25,253 nt of DNA from UBA8752 sp040261275 (GCA_040261275.1 JBDQOI010000033.1:1-25253), one strand, 5' to 3'; counted from the stretch's first letter, positions 1 through 8,110 are shown. Translations and numbers: made by a program. The notes: generated from the sequence alone by a model not told the origin.

Positions 1-786
1 GCCAATGTCACCCCCGTCGCCCCCCTTACCAAAATTGGTGAAGCTCTGACCTCCTTGACCACCGTTGCCTCCAGGCCCTGCATTACCTCCGTTTCCTCCC
101 TGAGCGGAACAACCCGTGAAGGTGCAATTCTCGAAAATGGAACTCGACCCCACCCAATTGGAAACGCCACCGCCGGCTCCCAAGGCTCCGCCACCACCAC
201 CACCGCCATTGCCTCCGTTGTTTCCAATGGCGGTGCAGTCGATGAATAGACAGCCATAGGCCTCGAAATGACCGCGGTTATGGATGCCTCCTCCAAATCC
301 AATGCCCGTGGCACAATCGCGAATGACCACGCGGGTCAGCGTCAAATCGTCGCAATTCGTCTCCATCGCTCCCCCCGGGTCATTTCCGTCAAATCCCCCG
401 CGCAACTCCAAGTCCTGCAAGGTGAACGAAACCAAACCATCTCCTAGGTCCAAGAAGCGGGAATTTCCTGCAGCGTCAATGACGGTCGTCCGGGCGCCTC
501 CGCCCTCCACCGTGATTTCTCCGGCATTCAAATACAGCTCCCCCATGGTCCATTCATAACTGGATCCGGGGACCTCCGGCAACTCAATCAACGCAGGAGC
601 GCCGGCGCTCGCGGCCGTTTGGAGCGCCGCCCGAAAAGTGCACTGACCTGTTCCATCGTCACAAATCCCATCGGCCGGATTGGGGTCAACACCATCTGAA
701 GTCGTGTTGACAATCTGAGCAGAGAGGTGACCAACAGTAGATAGGCCAAAACAAAACCAAGTGGCAAAAACAAGGTAGAATCTCAT
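1..786 (-). CDS. Secreted CSLREA-type glycine-rich protein, N-terminal part (runs off left edge)
   Basis: The frame is open from an ATG at 786 to the window edge, giving 262 codons; the C-terminus lies outside. Residues 1-24 form a signal peptide (MRFYLVFATWFCFGL... ending LSAQ), so the product should be exported. Residues 25-56 read VNTTSDGVDPNPADGICDDG followed by CTFRAAL, which matches the N-terminal CSLREA-type motif of secreted bacterial proteins that often continue into a right-handed parallel beta-helix. Residues after about 75 fit a beta-helix (ELYLNAGEITVEGGG, FTLQDLELRGG, LTRVVIRDC). From about residue 185 the chain becomes very glycine rich (NGGNGGGGGGGALG and GGNGGNAGPGGNGGQGG). 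It is divergent from asnB with a 112-base gap. Any T9SS signal would be off-window. I am sure of the reading frame and export; the beta-helix and an adhesin or surface role are inferred from the family. Confidence 0.85.
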   Translation of the reverse strand, partial: MRFYLVFATWFCFGLSTVGHLSAQIVNTTSDGVDPNPADGICDDGTGQCTFRAALQTAASAGAPALIELPEVPGSSYEWTMGELYLNAGEITVEGGGARTTVIDAAGNSRFLDLGDGLVSFTLQDLELRGGFDGNDPGGAMETNCDDLTLTRVVIRDCATGIGFGGGIHNRGHFEAYGCLFIDCTAIGNNGGNGGGGGGGALGAGGGVSNWVGSSSIFENCTFTGCSAQGGNGGNAGPGGNGGQGGQSFTNFGKGGDGGDIG

Positions 787-800
787 CGGGGTTGGCACGG

Positions 801-810
801 TTGCAAAGTA
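801..810 (-). promoter_or_regulatory. Weak candidate promoter element for the CSLREA gene
   Basis: On the minus strand this reads TACTTTGCAA, which resembles the Bacteroidota -7 box TAnnTTTG but is one base short. I see no TTG at the expected distance upstream. The 787-898 intergenic stretch must hold promoters for both divergent genes, but nothing better stands out. Confidence 0.15.
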
Positions 811-898
811 CGAACCACACGACCGGGAAAAAGGTTGTAACCCTTCTGGATTTATCAGAGTATTCAGGTGAAAATTCAAGGCTTCAATCCACAGTACA

Positions 899-2569
899 AT
901 GTGTTCCATAACCGCACTGCTCAATCGCCAAAATTCAGGAGCTCCCGACCGACAAAAGGTTTTGGAAGCCTCTCTTTGCCAGAGACATCGGGGACCGGAC
1001 TGGTCGGGAATCCGCGAACACGATGGCGCCATCATTGCCCATGAACGGCTGGCCATTGTTGACGTTCTCAGCGGAGCTCAACCCATGGTAGACGTGGACA
1101 AGGGTACCATTCTCGCCGTCAACGGAGAGATCTACAATCATTTGGCCATCCGCAGTTCCAACGAGGCAGAGGGCTATGCATTCCAATCCGGCAGCGACTG
1201 CGAGGTCATCTTGGCCCTCTACCGCAATGTGGGCAATCGTCTGGTCGAACACCTTTCCGGGATGTATGCTTTCGTTTTGTACGACCCGAAAAATGACCAC
1301 TGGCTGATCGCCCGTGACCCCATCGGCATCATCCCGCTTTACTTCGGCACAGACGGAGAAGGACAACTGTGGGTGGCTTCAGAAATGAAGGCCCTCACTG
1401 CGGTTTGCGATGATGTCCGCCTCTTCCCTCCGGGCCACGTGTGGGAGAAGGGACAGGAAATTCCGGTACGCTTCTATGAGCGGGATTGGATGGAAGGAGA
1501 ATTGCCCAGCCGTCCTTACGAACCCACAGAGCTGCGGGATGCCCTGAGCGAATCCGTGCGGAAGCACCTGATGGGTGACGTGCCCTATGGGTTGCTCATT
1601 TCTGGAGGACTGGACAGCTCGGTAATTGCCGCTATCGCCATGCGCCATGCCGCGCGAAGGGTGGACGATGATGGGAATTCAGAAGCCTGGTGGCCGCGCG
1701 TTCACAGCTTTTCCATCGGGCTTGAAGGATCTCCGGATTTGGCTGCAGCCCAGGAGGTCGCGGAGGCCATTGGCACCGTGCACCATGGATTGACTTTTAC
1801 CATTCAAGAGGGCATCGATTCCCTTTCCGAAGTGATCCGCCACATCGAGACGTACGACGTCACCACCATCAGGGCCTCCACCCCGATGTTCCTGATGGCG
1901 AGGAAAATCAAGGCGATGGGCATTAAAATGGTACTGAGCGGTGAAGGTGCGGATGAGCTGTTCGGAGGGTACCTCTACTTTCACATGGCGCCAGATGCCC
2001 GAGAATTCCATGAGGAAACCGTCCGAAAGGTGATGGGCCTGCACCAATACGATTGCGCCCGAGCGAACAAGAGCATGATGGCATGGGGCATCGAAGCCCG
2101 TGTACCCTTCCTGGACCGGGAGTTCATCGACTATGCCATGTCCTTAGAGCCCAAGGAGAAAATGGGGGGTCAAGGCAAATTGGAGAAGGCGGCGATTCGC
2201 CGTGCCTTTGAAGGGTATATCCCCGATGGCATACTCTACCGGCAAAAGGAACAATTCAGCGACGGTGTGGGCTACGGATGGATCGATGGACTGAAGGATA
2301 TTGCAGAGGCGGAGGTCACCGATGGTGAAATGGAACGGGCAGCGGTCCGTTTCCCCATTCACCCGCCGGCCACGAAGGAAGGATATTATTACCGCCGCAT
2401 ATTCGAAGAGCACTTCCCTTCGGCCGCCGCCGCCGCCACCGTCCCGGGTGGCAAGAGTGTGGCTTGCAGCACGGAAAAAGCCTTGGAATGGGATGCGCGA
2501 CTGAAGAACAACATCGACCCCAGTGGGAGGGCCGTTGGGGGGATTCACAATGACGCATACGACGGTTGA
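899..2569 (+). CDS. asnB: Asparagine synthetase B, glutamine-hydrolysing
   Basis: The 556-residue product makes asparagine from aspartate, ATP and glutamine in the cytosol, and its length is close to E. coli AsnB. The start is fixed by MCSI: Cys2 must become the N-terminal nucleophile of the glutaminase domain (about residues 2-190) after Met removal. Glutaminase motifs include RHRGPDWSG (29-37), HERLAIVD with Arg50, AVNGEIYNH and SGSDCEVI. The synthetase domain has the ATP-pyrophosphatase loop SGGLDSS at 235-241 and LSGEGADELFGGYLYFHMAP further on. The C-terminus has the AsnB-like NNIDPSGRAVGG. No key residue is missing. It stands alone, divergent from the CSLREA gene, with 99 bases before the next plausible start. 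It is a housekeeping gene with nothing unusual. Confidence 0.97.
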   Translation: MCSITALLNRQNSGAPDRQKVLEASLCQRHRGPDWSGIREHDGAIIAHERLAIVDVLSGAQPMVDVDKGTILAVNGEIYNHLAIRSSNEAEGYAFQSGSDCEVILALYRNVGNRLVEHLSGMYAFVLYDPKNDHWLIARDPIGIIPLYFGTDGEGQLWVASEMKALTAVCDDVRLFPPGHVWEKGQEIPVRFYERDWMEGELPSRPYEPTELRDALSESVRKHLMGDVPYGLLISGGLDSSVIAAIAMRHAARRVDDDGNSEAWWPRVHSFSIGLEGSPDLAAAQEVAEAIGTVHHGLTFTIQEGIDSLSEVIRHIETYDVTTIRASTPMFLMARKIKAMGIKMVLSGEGADELFGGYLYFHMAPDAREFHEETVRKVMGLHQYDCARANKSMMAWGIEARVPFLDREFIDYAMSLEPKEKMGGQGKLEKAAIRRAFEGYIPDGILYRQKEQFSDGVGYGWIDGLKDIAEAEVTDGEMERAAVRFPIHPPATKEGYYYRRIFEEHFPSAAAAATVPGGKSVACSTEKALEWDARLKNNIDPSGRAVGGIHNDAYDG

Positions 2570-2668
2570 TTGCCTTCCTTTTTGGACGTCAGGCACCGAT
2601 TACTGCCTTTTCGGCACTGCAATCTGTCATTGACCTTGTTCTTCCGGACAGAATACGTATCCTTCAGG

Positions 2669-3067
2669 ATGCGAATTAGTTACCGTCACGAAACCAGCAC
2701 AGGGGCGGTTTACACCCTCGAACAAAAAGGGAATTTGCTTCATGTCCAAAGTCGCATCCCCCAACTGGAATTGAGGTGGAACGATGACCGCTGGAAACCC
2801 GAAAGGAATTGGTACGATCGAACCTATGTGTTTCCCATAGAGGTTGGCTTGGATGAATTCCTCGCCCGCAATCTGCCTCACTTGAACGGTTGCAGCATAC
2901 AAGCTTTCATGAGAGGCAAGGATCAACAACACAGAGGGCACTCCAAGTTCACAGGCAAATGGTTCAATTTCCAGTCTACTGGAAACATGCCCTCGTTGGA
3001 CAGGGCGCACCGCAGCCTTTTGAAAACCACCGCCAATTACTACGGCGTAGAGTCTTTGTTTGGGTGA
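2669..3067 (+). CDS. Small hypothetical protein
   Basis: A 132-residue product that I do not recognise. The ATG at 2669 gives MRISYRHETSTGAVYTLEQ. The frame stays open upstream to a TTG directly after the asnB stop, but those 33 codons look like leader sequence and ATG is the likelier start. The protein is rich in Trp, Tyr, Arg and Asn (ELRWNDDRWKPERNWYD, GKWFNFQSTG) and has no signal peptide or membrane segment. It could be a small nucleic-acid-binding or structural cytosolic protein, but this is only an impression from composition. It faces the beta-propeller gene tail to tail with a 21-base gap. The 2570-2668 gap holds a short hairpin (TGCC/GGCA around a TTTTC loop) and no convincing promoter. 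The possibility that this is not a real gene remains. Confidence 0.6.
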   Translation: MRISYRHETSTGAVYTLEQKGNLLHVQSRIPQLELRWNDDRWKPERNWYDRTYVFPIEVGLDEFLARNLPHLNGCSIQAFMRGKDQQHRGHSKFTGKWFNFQSTGNMPSLDRAHRSLLKTTANYYGVESLFG

Positions 3068-3088
3068 TCCCACCCTCCGGACGAGGAT

Positions 3089-4333
3089 TTAGTCCCTCGC
3101 CTTCAATTCCTTCGTGACGGAACCATCGCTCCATCGAATGAAGCTCAAAATTCCGGGTTCGGCATCCCGCCTATCCAGAGGGCGTCCTAAAATGTCCCAA
3201 ACCTGAATCACTTCACGTACCGGGTTTGATTCGAGATCTGCATCCGCAACACTGGAAACCTCTTGAGAGAAGACCATGCGCCCCGGCGCGATGCCCGTAG
3301 GTGCGGCCCATGTCAATCCCTCATTGAAATCCCAGAGCTCCACATGTCCCGTGGAAGTGAAATCCGTCATCCCCAGGGCGACCCCGTGGGTTTCGGAAAC
3401 CGCCATGGAGTATGCAGACATTCCGTTACCGCTCCAACCCTGGAGAGGATTGAGCGTCGTCCCGTCGGCCTTGCGGAAATCACCTTCCCCGTATACCTGG
3501 AACAGCACTCCATCTCCTTGCCATGCCGCCGCACCACAACCGGCAGTCACATCCGCTACAGGAACAGTCAAGGGCTCTCCCTCGGCCCATCGGCTGAGCG
3601 AAGTTCCATCGTATTGCTGAGCATTGACGGTGAGCACGCCACCTTCGGGAAGAGGGAACAGATGAACGGGGTTCAGCCCCTCCGGACCCAAATCCGCCTC
3701 TTCATATTGACCGGATGCCAAGTCCAGCCGTCCCACCAGACCGACCTCTTCGCCAAAGGCAAAAGCATTGTTGACGGCCACGTAAAGCGCCCCGTCCTCT
3801 GCAAAAACCCCCTCAGAAGCAAAGGCAGGACCCGCGATCCCATCGGCCTGCCAAGCTACCTCCCATGCCAGCGATTCTGCATTGAGCGCTACCAAGTATT
3901 CATCAAATACGACAGAAGCCCAAGTCAGCGGATCGTAGTCGCCTCTGCTGACGTACACGCGATCTCCATACTGAGCCAGTTTTCTTGCCCCTTGCAGTGC
4001 CTGTTGGGCCAGAACCTCACCGGTCCCCGCGTCCAACCGATACACCGTGTCTTCCGCCGAAACGAAAAGTGAAGCCCCATCATCGGCCAACAGCAAATCC
4101 GTGGCGTAGGCATGGCCTTCAAACGAACGCAATACCGTGAATTCTGGATTGACCACCCCCAAATCCACTGCACCCAAGGCCGGCGATTGAATGACTTCGC
4201 CTGAATAAAAGTCCTGGGCCCCTTCGCAGAGGACATACAACCGCTGCTGGGCCTCCATTTTCACTTGAAGACTCCACAAAAACAGAACGAAAAGGCCGCA
4301 CTTGAAAGGCACCCGAAAGGATTTTTCAATCAT
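3089..4333 (-). CDS. Secreted beta-propeller-like protein with T9SS type A-like C-terminal tail
   Basis: The 414-residue product starts with a signal peptide (residues 1 to about 29, FKCGLFVLFLWSLQVKMEAQ). The middle, about 30-365, contains short beta-strand repeats typical of YncE/PQQ-like propellers: RLYVLCEG, SLFVSAEDTVYRLDAGTGEV, RVYVSRG, ALYVAVNNAF and GVALGMTDF. The last 42 residues, with VWDILGR at 378-384 and GILSFIRWSDGSVTKELKA at the end, resemble the por-secretion (T9SS type A) tail, in which a YDLxGR-like strand is followed by GxYxVR..dG...kkvv. The protein should therefore cross the outer membrane by T9SS and be anchored or released at the surface. It is divergent from the seven-gene operon with a 65-base gap and may share control with it. 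No catalytic motif is visible. A substrate or adhesion role cannot be assigned. Confidence 0.85.
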   Translation of the reverse strand: MIEKSFRVPFKCGLFVLFLWSLQVKMEAQQRLYVLCEGAQDFYSGEVIQSPALGAVDLGVVNPEFTVLRSFEGHAYATDLLLADDGASLFVSAEDTVYRLDAGTGEVLAQQALQGARKLAQYGDRVYVSRGDYDPLTWASVVFDEYLVALNAESLAWEVAWQADGIAGPAFASEGVFAEDGALYVAVNNAFAFGEEVGLVGRLDLASGQYEEADLGPEGLNPVHLFPLPEGGVLTVNAQQYDGTSLSRWAEGEPLTVPVADVTAGCGAAAWQGDGVLFQVYGEGDFRKADGTTLNPLQGWSGNGMSAYSMAVSETHGVALGMTDFTSTGHVELWDFNEGLTWAAPTGIAPGRMVFSQEVSSVADADLESNPVREVIQVWDILGRPLDRRDAEPGILSFIRWSDGSVTKELKARD

Positions 4334-4337
4334 ACCG

Positions 4338-4367
4338 CGAAACTAATCTGCCCCAAGGGCAAAACAA
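4338..4367 (-). promoter_or_regulatory. Candidate Bacteroidota-type promoter of the beta-propeller gene
   Basis: On the minus strand a TTG (4365-4367) is followed after 19 bases by TAGTTTCG (4338-4345). This matches the known Bacteroidota sigma pattern TTG-N17-23-TAnnTTTG with one mismatch in the -7 box. The box ends only 4 bases before the ATG at 4333, so the transcript would be leaderless or nearly so. Confidence 0.35.
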
Positions 4368-4387
4368 CCGTCAGGGTCCTAAAGCGT

Positions 4388-4395
4388 TATCTTTC
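4388..4395 (+). promoter_or_regulatory. Possible -7 box of the seven-gene operon
   Basis: TATCTTTC matches the Bacteroidota TAnnTTTG element at 5 of its 6 fixed bases and lies 3 bases before the ATG at 4399. There is no clear TTG at the right distance upstream. If real, the first gene would have a leaderless transcript. Confidence 0.2.
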
Positions 4396-4398
4396 AGA

Positions 4399-5304
4399 AT
4401 GCGCGTTCGATTCCCATCGCTGCCTTGTGCGCTGATTGCCGGTTCCCTGCTGATTTCAGGGTGCCAACCTGATGACGTTCGATTTGAGGACAACCCGGTT
4501 CCTTACTACGATGGTGTGCCTACCGTAATCGTGGACGCATACCTCACTCGGGTGTTCATCGACCTCATCGGCAGAGAGCCCCTGACGGAGGAACTGACGG
4601 CAGAAAGGGAGGCCTTGAGGGCTGGGAATTTGGAATTGGACAGCCGCCTGGAACTGGTCCAACGCCTGATGGGTTCGGACCCCCAATATCTCCCGCATTA
4701 CCAGAGGAAACTCTCAAATGACCTCAGTGCACGTTTTCTCGATGGCGCAAGCTGGGAGTCTATGGTGGGAGAAGTGCAGTTTCTGCGGGGCTTGGCCACA
4801 CAGGACTCACTCCAAGGCAATACGGCTGGATATGTCCATTTCACAGACCTCGCCAATCGCATGGAGGCAGCATTGGACGGGGTCGAAGAATGGGGGAACG
4901 ATGAAATCTCATGGAGGGAAGTGAGCCAACGGTATTGCTACAACACCTTTTATGATGACCTCAACATGAACAGCTTCAACTTCATCCACGCCACTTTTGA
5001 TGATTTGTTCGGTCGCAATCCCACGGAAGCTGAATTCGAACAGGCCTATACCGCTGTGGAATACAGCAGTCCCGCCGTCCTCATGGGAACGGGCATCTCC
5101 AACAAGGAGGAGTTTTTGACTGCGTTGGTTCAAGATGGAGAATTCGATGAAGGCGCGATCCGATGGTGGGGGGAGCATTTGCTCATTCGGCCCATCACAA
5201 CGGCGGAAGTCTCCGCATGGCGCACCGTTGTGGGACCTGCCGTTGACATCCAAGCCCTGCAGAGGATCCTGATCACAAGTGACGAATACGCTGATTTCGA
5301 ATGA
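4399..5304 (+). CDS. DUF1549-like lipoprotein
   Basis: The 301-residue product has a lipoprotein signal peptide with lipobox LISGC (Cys22), so it should be anchored in an envelope membrane. Residues 48-95 read YLTRVFIDLIGREPLTEELT and then RLELVQRLMGSDPQY. This closely follows the DUF1549 pattern of RRxyLDLtGrxPTxxE followed by R..lV..LL.S..Y. A LFGR-NPTEAEFEQA copy occurs near residue 205, and a third variant (LLIRPITTAEVSAW) occurs near the C-terminus, which ends ITSDEYADF. The C-terminal part resembles that of the next gene. It is the first gene of the operon and overlaps the next start by 4 bases (ATGA). DUF1549 proteins in Planctomycetes accompany DUF1553, cytochrome-c-like and DUF1501 domains, and their biochemical role is unknown. 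The family assignment is from motif memory and could be only distant similarity. Confidence 0.85.
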   Translation: MRVRFPSLPCALIAGSLLISGCQPDDVRFEDNPVPYYDGVPTVIVDAYLTRVFIDLIGREPLTEELTAEREALRAGNLELDSRLELVQRLMGSDPQYLPHYQRKLSNDLSARFLDGASWESMVGEVQFLRGLATQDSLQGNTAGYVHFTDLANRMEAALDGVEEWGNDEISWREVSQRYCYNTFYDDLNMNSFNFIHATFDDLFGRNPTEAEFEQAYTAVEYSSPAVLMGTGISNKEEFLTALVQDGEFDEGAIRWWGEHLLIRPITTAEVSAWRTVVGPAVDIQALQRILITSDEYADFE

Positions 5305-5798
5305 TGTCCCGAGCCTACGTCCCCAGCCTGACCATTTTGGCCGCCGTGTTCTTTTGGGTCGGTTGTGCGGCTGATCCGGACATCACTTATGGACTTCAGC
5401 CGCTCACCATTGAATCCGACCTGGCGAACAAGGACAGGGTAAAAACCGTGGACCAGTGGATTTCCATCCTCCACGCCGACCTCTTCGGAACGGCATTGGG
5501 GACTGCTGAACTCTATGAAATCAAACAGGCATTCCAAAGTGTGGGGGACCAAGAGATCGCGCGCGAAATGCTCATCTCCAACTTCATGCAGCAACCCGGC
5601 GTTTTCCTGCCGGATGTCACCGAAATGAATACCCAGACCGATGCTTTCATCGACGCCACCTACACGCGCTTCCTCGTTCGCCCCCCCACCGAAGCAGAGA
5701 AAACCTGGATGCGTCAGTACATCGGTTCCAACCCCAACCTGACGCCCGAACTGGTCTACACCGCATTCGCCCTGTCCGACGAATACCTCCACTATTGA
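5301..5798 (+). CDS. Small lipoprotein related to the preceding DUF1549-like protein
   Basis: The 165-residue product has lipobox WVGC (Cys22). The start is ATG 5301 or the ATG immediately after it at 5304; both overlap or abut the upstream stop. The C-terminal half carries YTRFLVRPPTEAEKTWMRQY and ends LSDEYLHY, which parallels LLIRPITTAEVSAW and TSDEYADF at the end of the preceding protein. A weaker ADLFGTALGTAELYEIKQA segment near residues 53-71 resembles the LFGRxPTxxE motif. I read it as a shortened paralogue, probably from duplication and division of one family. No catalytic residues are evident. The next start follows 3 bases after its stop, which supports cotranscription. It may form a complex with its neighbours at the envelope; that is inference. 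Confidence 0.8.
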   Translation: MMSRAYVPSLTILAAVFFWVGCAADPDITYGLQPLTIESDLANKDRVKTVDQWISILHADLFGTALGTAELYEIKQAFQSVGDQEIAREMLISNFMQQPGVFLPDVTEMNTQTDAFIDATYTRFLVRPPTEAEKTWMRQYIGSNPNLTPELVYTAFALSDEYLHY

Positions 5799-5801
5799 CC
5801 C

Positions 5802-7136
5802 ATGAAACGCCGCACATTTCTGAAAAAGAGCGGATGGGCCACCGCCGGAGCGGTCGCCCTTCCCCACTTGCTCCCCTCCGGTAGACTGTTTGCCGCCACG
5901 GGTCGGCGGACGGGACAGCACGTCGTCATGGTTGCCTTTGCCGGAGGAGTTCGGCTCCAAGAAAGCTACCTGCGCCGCTATGTGGATGACAGCCAAGGGG
6001 AGCCCTATCCGGGGAACATCATGTACAATCTTCTGTCCGGAGATGCGCCCATCGCCAAGATTGTCTACGGCACAGGTGTCGGTGGAGTGGACCCCATTCC
6101 CGCGCTGCTTCCCACGCCCCTTGAAAATCTAGGCACCACGTTCGCGGAGGTCAGTGCATTGAGCGCCGGGCACTTCGTAGGCATGAATTCCCTGGTGCAG
6201 GGAGCGACACCCGGAGGCCAGGGGTTGAAGCAACGCCCCTTGCGCCCGACCCTTTTCGAGTACCTCAGGCGGCACGGCGGCTACAAGGCGACCGAAACCT
6301 GGTTTGTGGGAAACGGTATCGGAGGTTCACTTCCCTTGCTCAACCACAGCGCCCATCCGGATTACGGGCCCACCTACGCGGGGAATTTCTTCGCCCCTAC
6401 CGTCACCTTCACGGGGCAGGGCCAGTCGGCATTTTCAGGTTCCCAGATCTACCATCCTGAAAATGAACTCGATCCCATGCTGCGAATGAAGGCCTTTCTG
6501 GACCAGCAATTTGCGGCGGACGGAAGCGGTGGATTCGGAGGTGGATTGAACAATACGGACGAAGAAAAGGAAGACATCAAGGCGTTCATGAAGCTCATGT
6601 ACGAGAAGGTCGACAGTGGATCTGTCCATCTTCCCCCTGTGACGGACAATGGGGATGCGGCCACTGTGGGATTCTCCTGTGAAGTCCTGTCTCATTTCAA
6701 GCCCGCCTTCACCCTGGTCAATCTCGGAGCGGTCGATTCCTGCCACTCGAACTTTTCATCCTACCTCTCTGCTTTGCATCGCGCCGACCACGCTGTGGGT
6801 CACCTCTGGAGTCACATCCAGTCCATTCCTGAAATGGCGGGAAACACCACCCTCATCGTCACCCCGGAATGCGGCCGCAACCTGCAACCCAACAATATTC
6901 TGGATGAAAACGATTGGAGGTCCTACGACCACAGCGACGAAAACAGCATGCGCATTTTCAGCCTCATGGCCGGCCCCAATGTGCCACAAGGGCTGACCAT
7001 AGGAGGAGAAGACAATCCTGTGGGCCTCGTAACAGACAGCATGATGACCGTTTGTGACATTCTGGGTGTCATGCCGGAAGTTCAGGCAGCGGGCATGGTC
7101 CATCCCGGCACAGACAGCCTATTCAATCGAATCTGA
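5802..7136 (+). CDS. Tat-exported DUF1501 family protein
   Basis: The 444-residue product begins MKRRTFLKKSGWATAGAVAL, a clear twin-arginine signal (RRTFLK), so it should fold, perhaps with a cofactor, before export. The region around residues 300-385 matches the DUF1501 core, which belongs to the alkaline phosphatase/sulfatase-like group: NLGAVDSCHSNFSSYLSALH, then TTLIVTPECGRN, then SYDHSDEN and FSLMAGPNVPQG. The family usually shows SEFGR and DHG at these places, and here they are replaced by PECGR and DHSDEN. DUF1501 proteins have no firm enzymatic assignment. In many genomes they sit beside DUF1549/DUF1553 or DUF1800 genes, and here the DUF1549-like gene is two genes upstream. The stop shares one base with the next ATG (TGATG). 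A glycine-rich stretch (GSGGFGGGL) near residue 242 may be a loop. Confidence 0.88.
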   Translation: MKRRTFLKKSGWATAGAVALPHLLPSGRLFAATGRRTGQHVVMVAFAGGVRLQESYLRRYVDDSQGEPYPGNIMYNLLSGDAPIAKIVYGTGVGGVDPIPALLPTPLENLGTTFAEVSALSAGHFVGMNSLVQGATPGGQGLKQRPLRPTLFEYLRRHGGYKATETWFVGNGIGGSLPLLNHSAHPDYGPTYAGNFFAPTVTFTGQGQSAFSGSQIYHPENELDPMLRMKAFLDQQFAADGSGGFGGGLNNTDEEKEDIKAFMKLMYEKVDSGSVHLPPVTDNGDAATVGFSCEVLSHFKPAFTLVNLGAVDSCHSNFSSYLSALHRADHAVGHLWSHIQSIPEMAGNTTLIVTPECGRNLQPNNILDENDWRSYDHSDENSMRIFSLMAGPNVPQGLTIGGEDNPVGLVTDSMMTVCDILGVMPEVQAAGMVHPGTDSLFNRI

Positions 7137-8110
7137 TGCTGTACAGGATTCCATTTCGCGCCTGGAATGCCCTCATCCTGCTCGGAGGCGCAATGGTCCT
7201 GTTCGGGTGTCGGCCCGACACGCCCCCCAACCCTTACGATGGACTGGAGCCCCCATTGGAGTCGGTTGACCTGCTGGTACCCGACCTGCCTCCTGACAAT
7301 TTCGCATGGATCCACCAACAGGTCTTCGCTCCGACCTGTGCAAACAGCGGATGCCACGACGGCACTTTCGAACCCGATTTCAGAACTGTAGGTTCCTCCT
7401 GGAACACCTTGGTCAACCACCCCGTGATCGCGAACGATGCCAACTTGTCGTTTTCCCGAAGGGTCGTTCCTGGCAGCATCGACGCCTCTTTCCTTCACGA
7501 GAGGTTGACCACCGAAATCCCCAACACATCGGGGATGATGCCCCTGGAGGTGGACGACGATAGCGATTACAACGAGCGAAGGGAAGAATACATTGCAGCC
7601 ATCGCGGCATGGATCGCCGCGGGAGCACCGGATGTCAATGGAAATATCGCCCCTTCAAATGGCAGTTCCCTCCCTCCGCAAATTCATGGCTTTGCTGCAT
7701 TTCCAGCGGATGGAAGCACGACCCCCTACCCCCGGGCTGAAGGACTCGGCATACAGCCCGTGCTGGTGGACGCCGCCCCCATCCTGATTTTTGCCGCCAT
7801 CACAGACGATCTATTGCCGGTAACCCAATTGACCTGTCATTGGGCGTTGGGGGTCGATTTGGCGGATGCCGAGAATGCATCGGACGGGGGAACCTTCCAA
7901 GGTGCACCTTTCTCCTTCGAGGCTGCCAGTTTTTCAGGGAGCACGGAATCCTACAATCTCAGCGCTGAATTGGACTTAACCGGCGCCGCACCCGGATCGG
8001 AATGGACCCTCCAGTTGCGCGCCTTTGATGGAGATTCGGAATCCCGTGCGCCCTCCTCCACATCTCCTGACTACATCGAATTGCTCTATCGCCTTCGCAT
8101 CGCGCCATGA
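7136..8110 (+). CDS. Lipoprotein with cytochrome-c-like domain
   Basis: The 324-residue product has lipobox LFGC (Cys25). Residues 54-165 look like a Planctomycete-type or related cytochrome c domain. The segment FAPTCANSGCHDG gives Cys68, Cys73 and His74, and is followed by GMMPLEV (Met134 or Met135 as possible distal ligand) and IAAIAAWIAAGAPD, the typical end of such domains. The heme motif is CX4CH rather than CX2CH, so covalent heme attachment is plausible but not certain. Residues 180-324 form a second, beta-rich region with no clear family (PVLIFAAITDD..., WTLQLRAFDGDSESR). Start and stop both overlap neighbouring genes (TGATG, ATGA). With the DUF1549-like and DUF1501 genes it recreates a set that in Planctomycetes is partly fused in single proteins. 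It may be an electron carrier at the envelope. Confidence 0.85.
   Translation: MLYRIPFRAWNALILLGGAMVLFGCRPDTPPNPYDGLEPPLESVDLLVPDLPPDNFAWIHQQVFAPTCANSGCHDGTFEPDFRTVGSSWNTLVNHPVIANDANLSFSRRVVPGSIDASFLHERLTTEIPNTSGMMPLEVDDDSDYNERREEYIAAIAAWIAAGAPDVNGNIAPSNGSSLPPQIHGFAAFPADGSTTPYPRAEGLGIQPVLVDAAPILIFAAITDDLLPVTQLTCHWALGVDLADAENASDGGTFQGAPFSFEAASFSGSTESYNLSAELDLTGAAPGSEWTLQLRAFDGDSESRAPSSTSPDYIELLYRLRIAP

Noticed and set aside
588..773. Minus-strand open frame with a hydrophobic start
   Set aside because: It is frame-shifted within the CSLREA gene. The frame starting at 786 has a proper signal peptide and a family motif and stays open to the window edge.
2570..2668. In-frame TTG extension of the small hypothetical gene
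   Set aside because: It starts immediately after the asnB stop and adds 33 residues with no sign of conservation; the ATG at 2669 is simpler.
3263..4072. Plus-strand open frame of 269 codons
   Set aside because: Antisense to the beta-propeller gene, which has a signal peptide, strand repeats and a T9SS-like tail.
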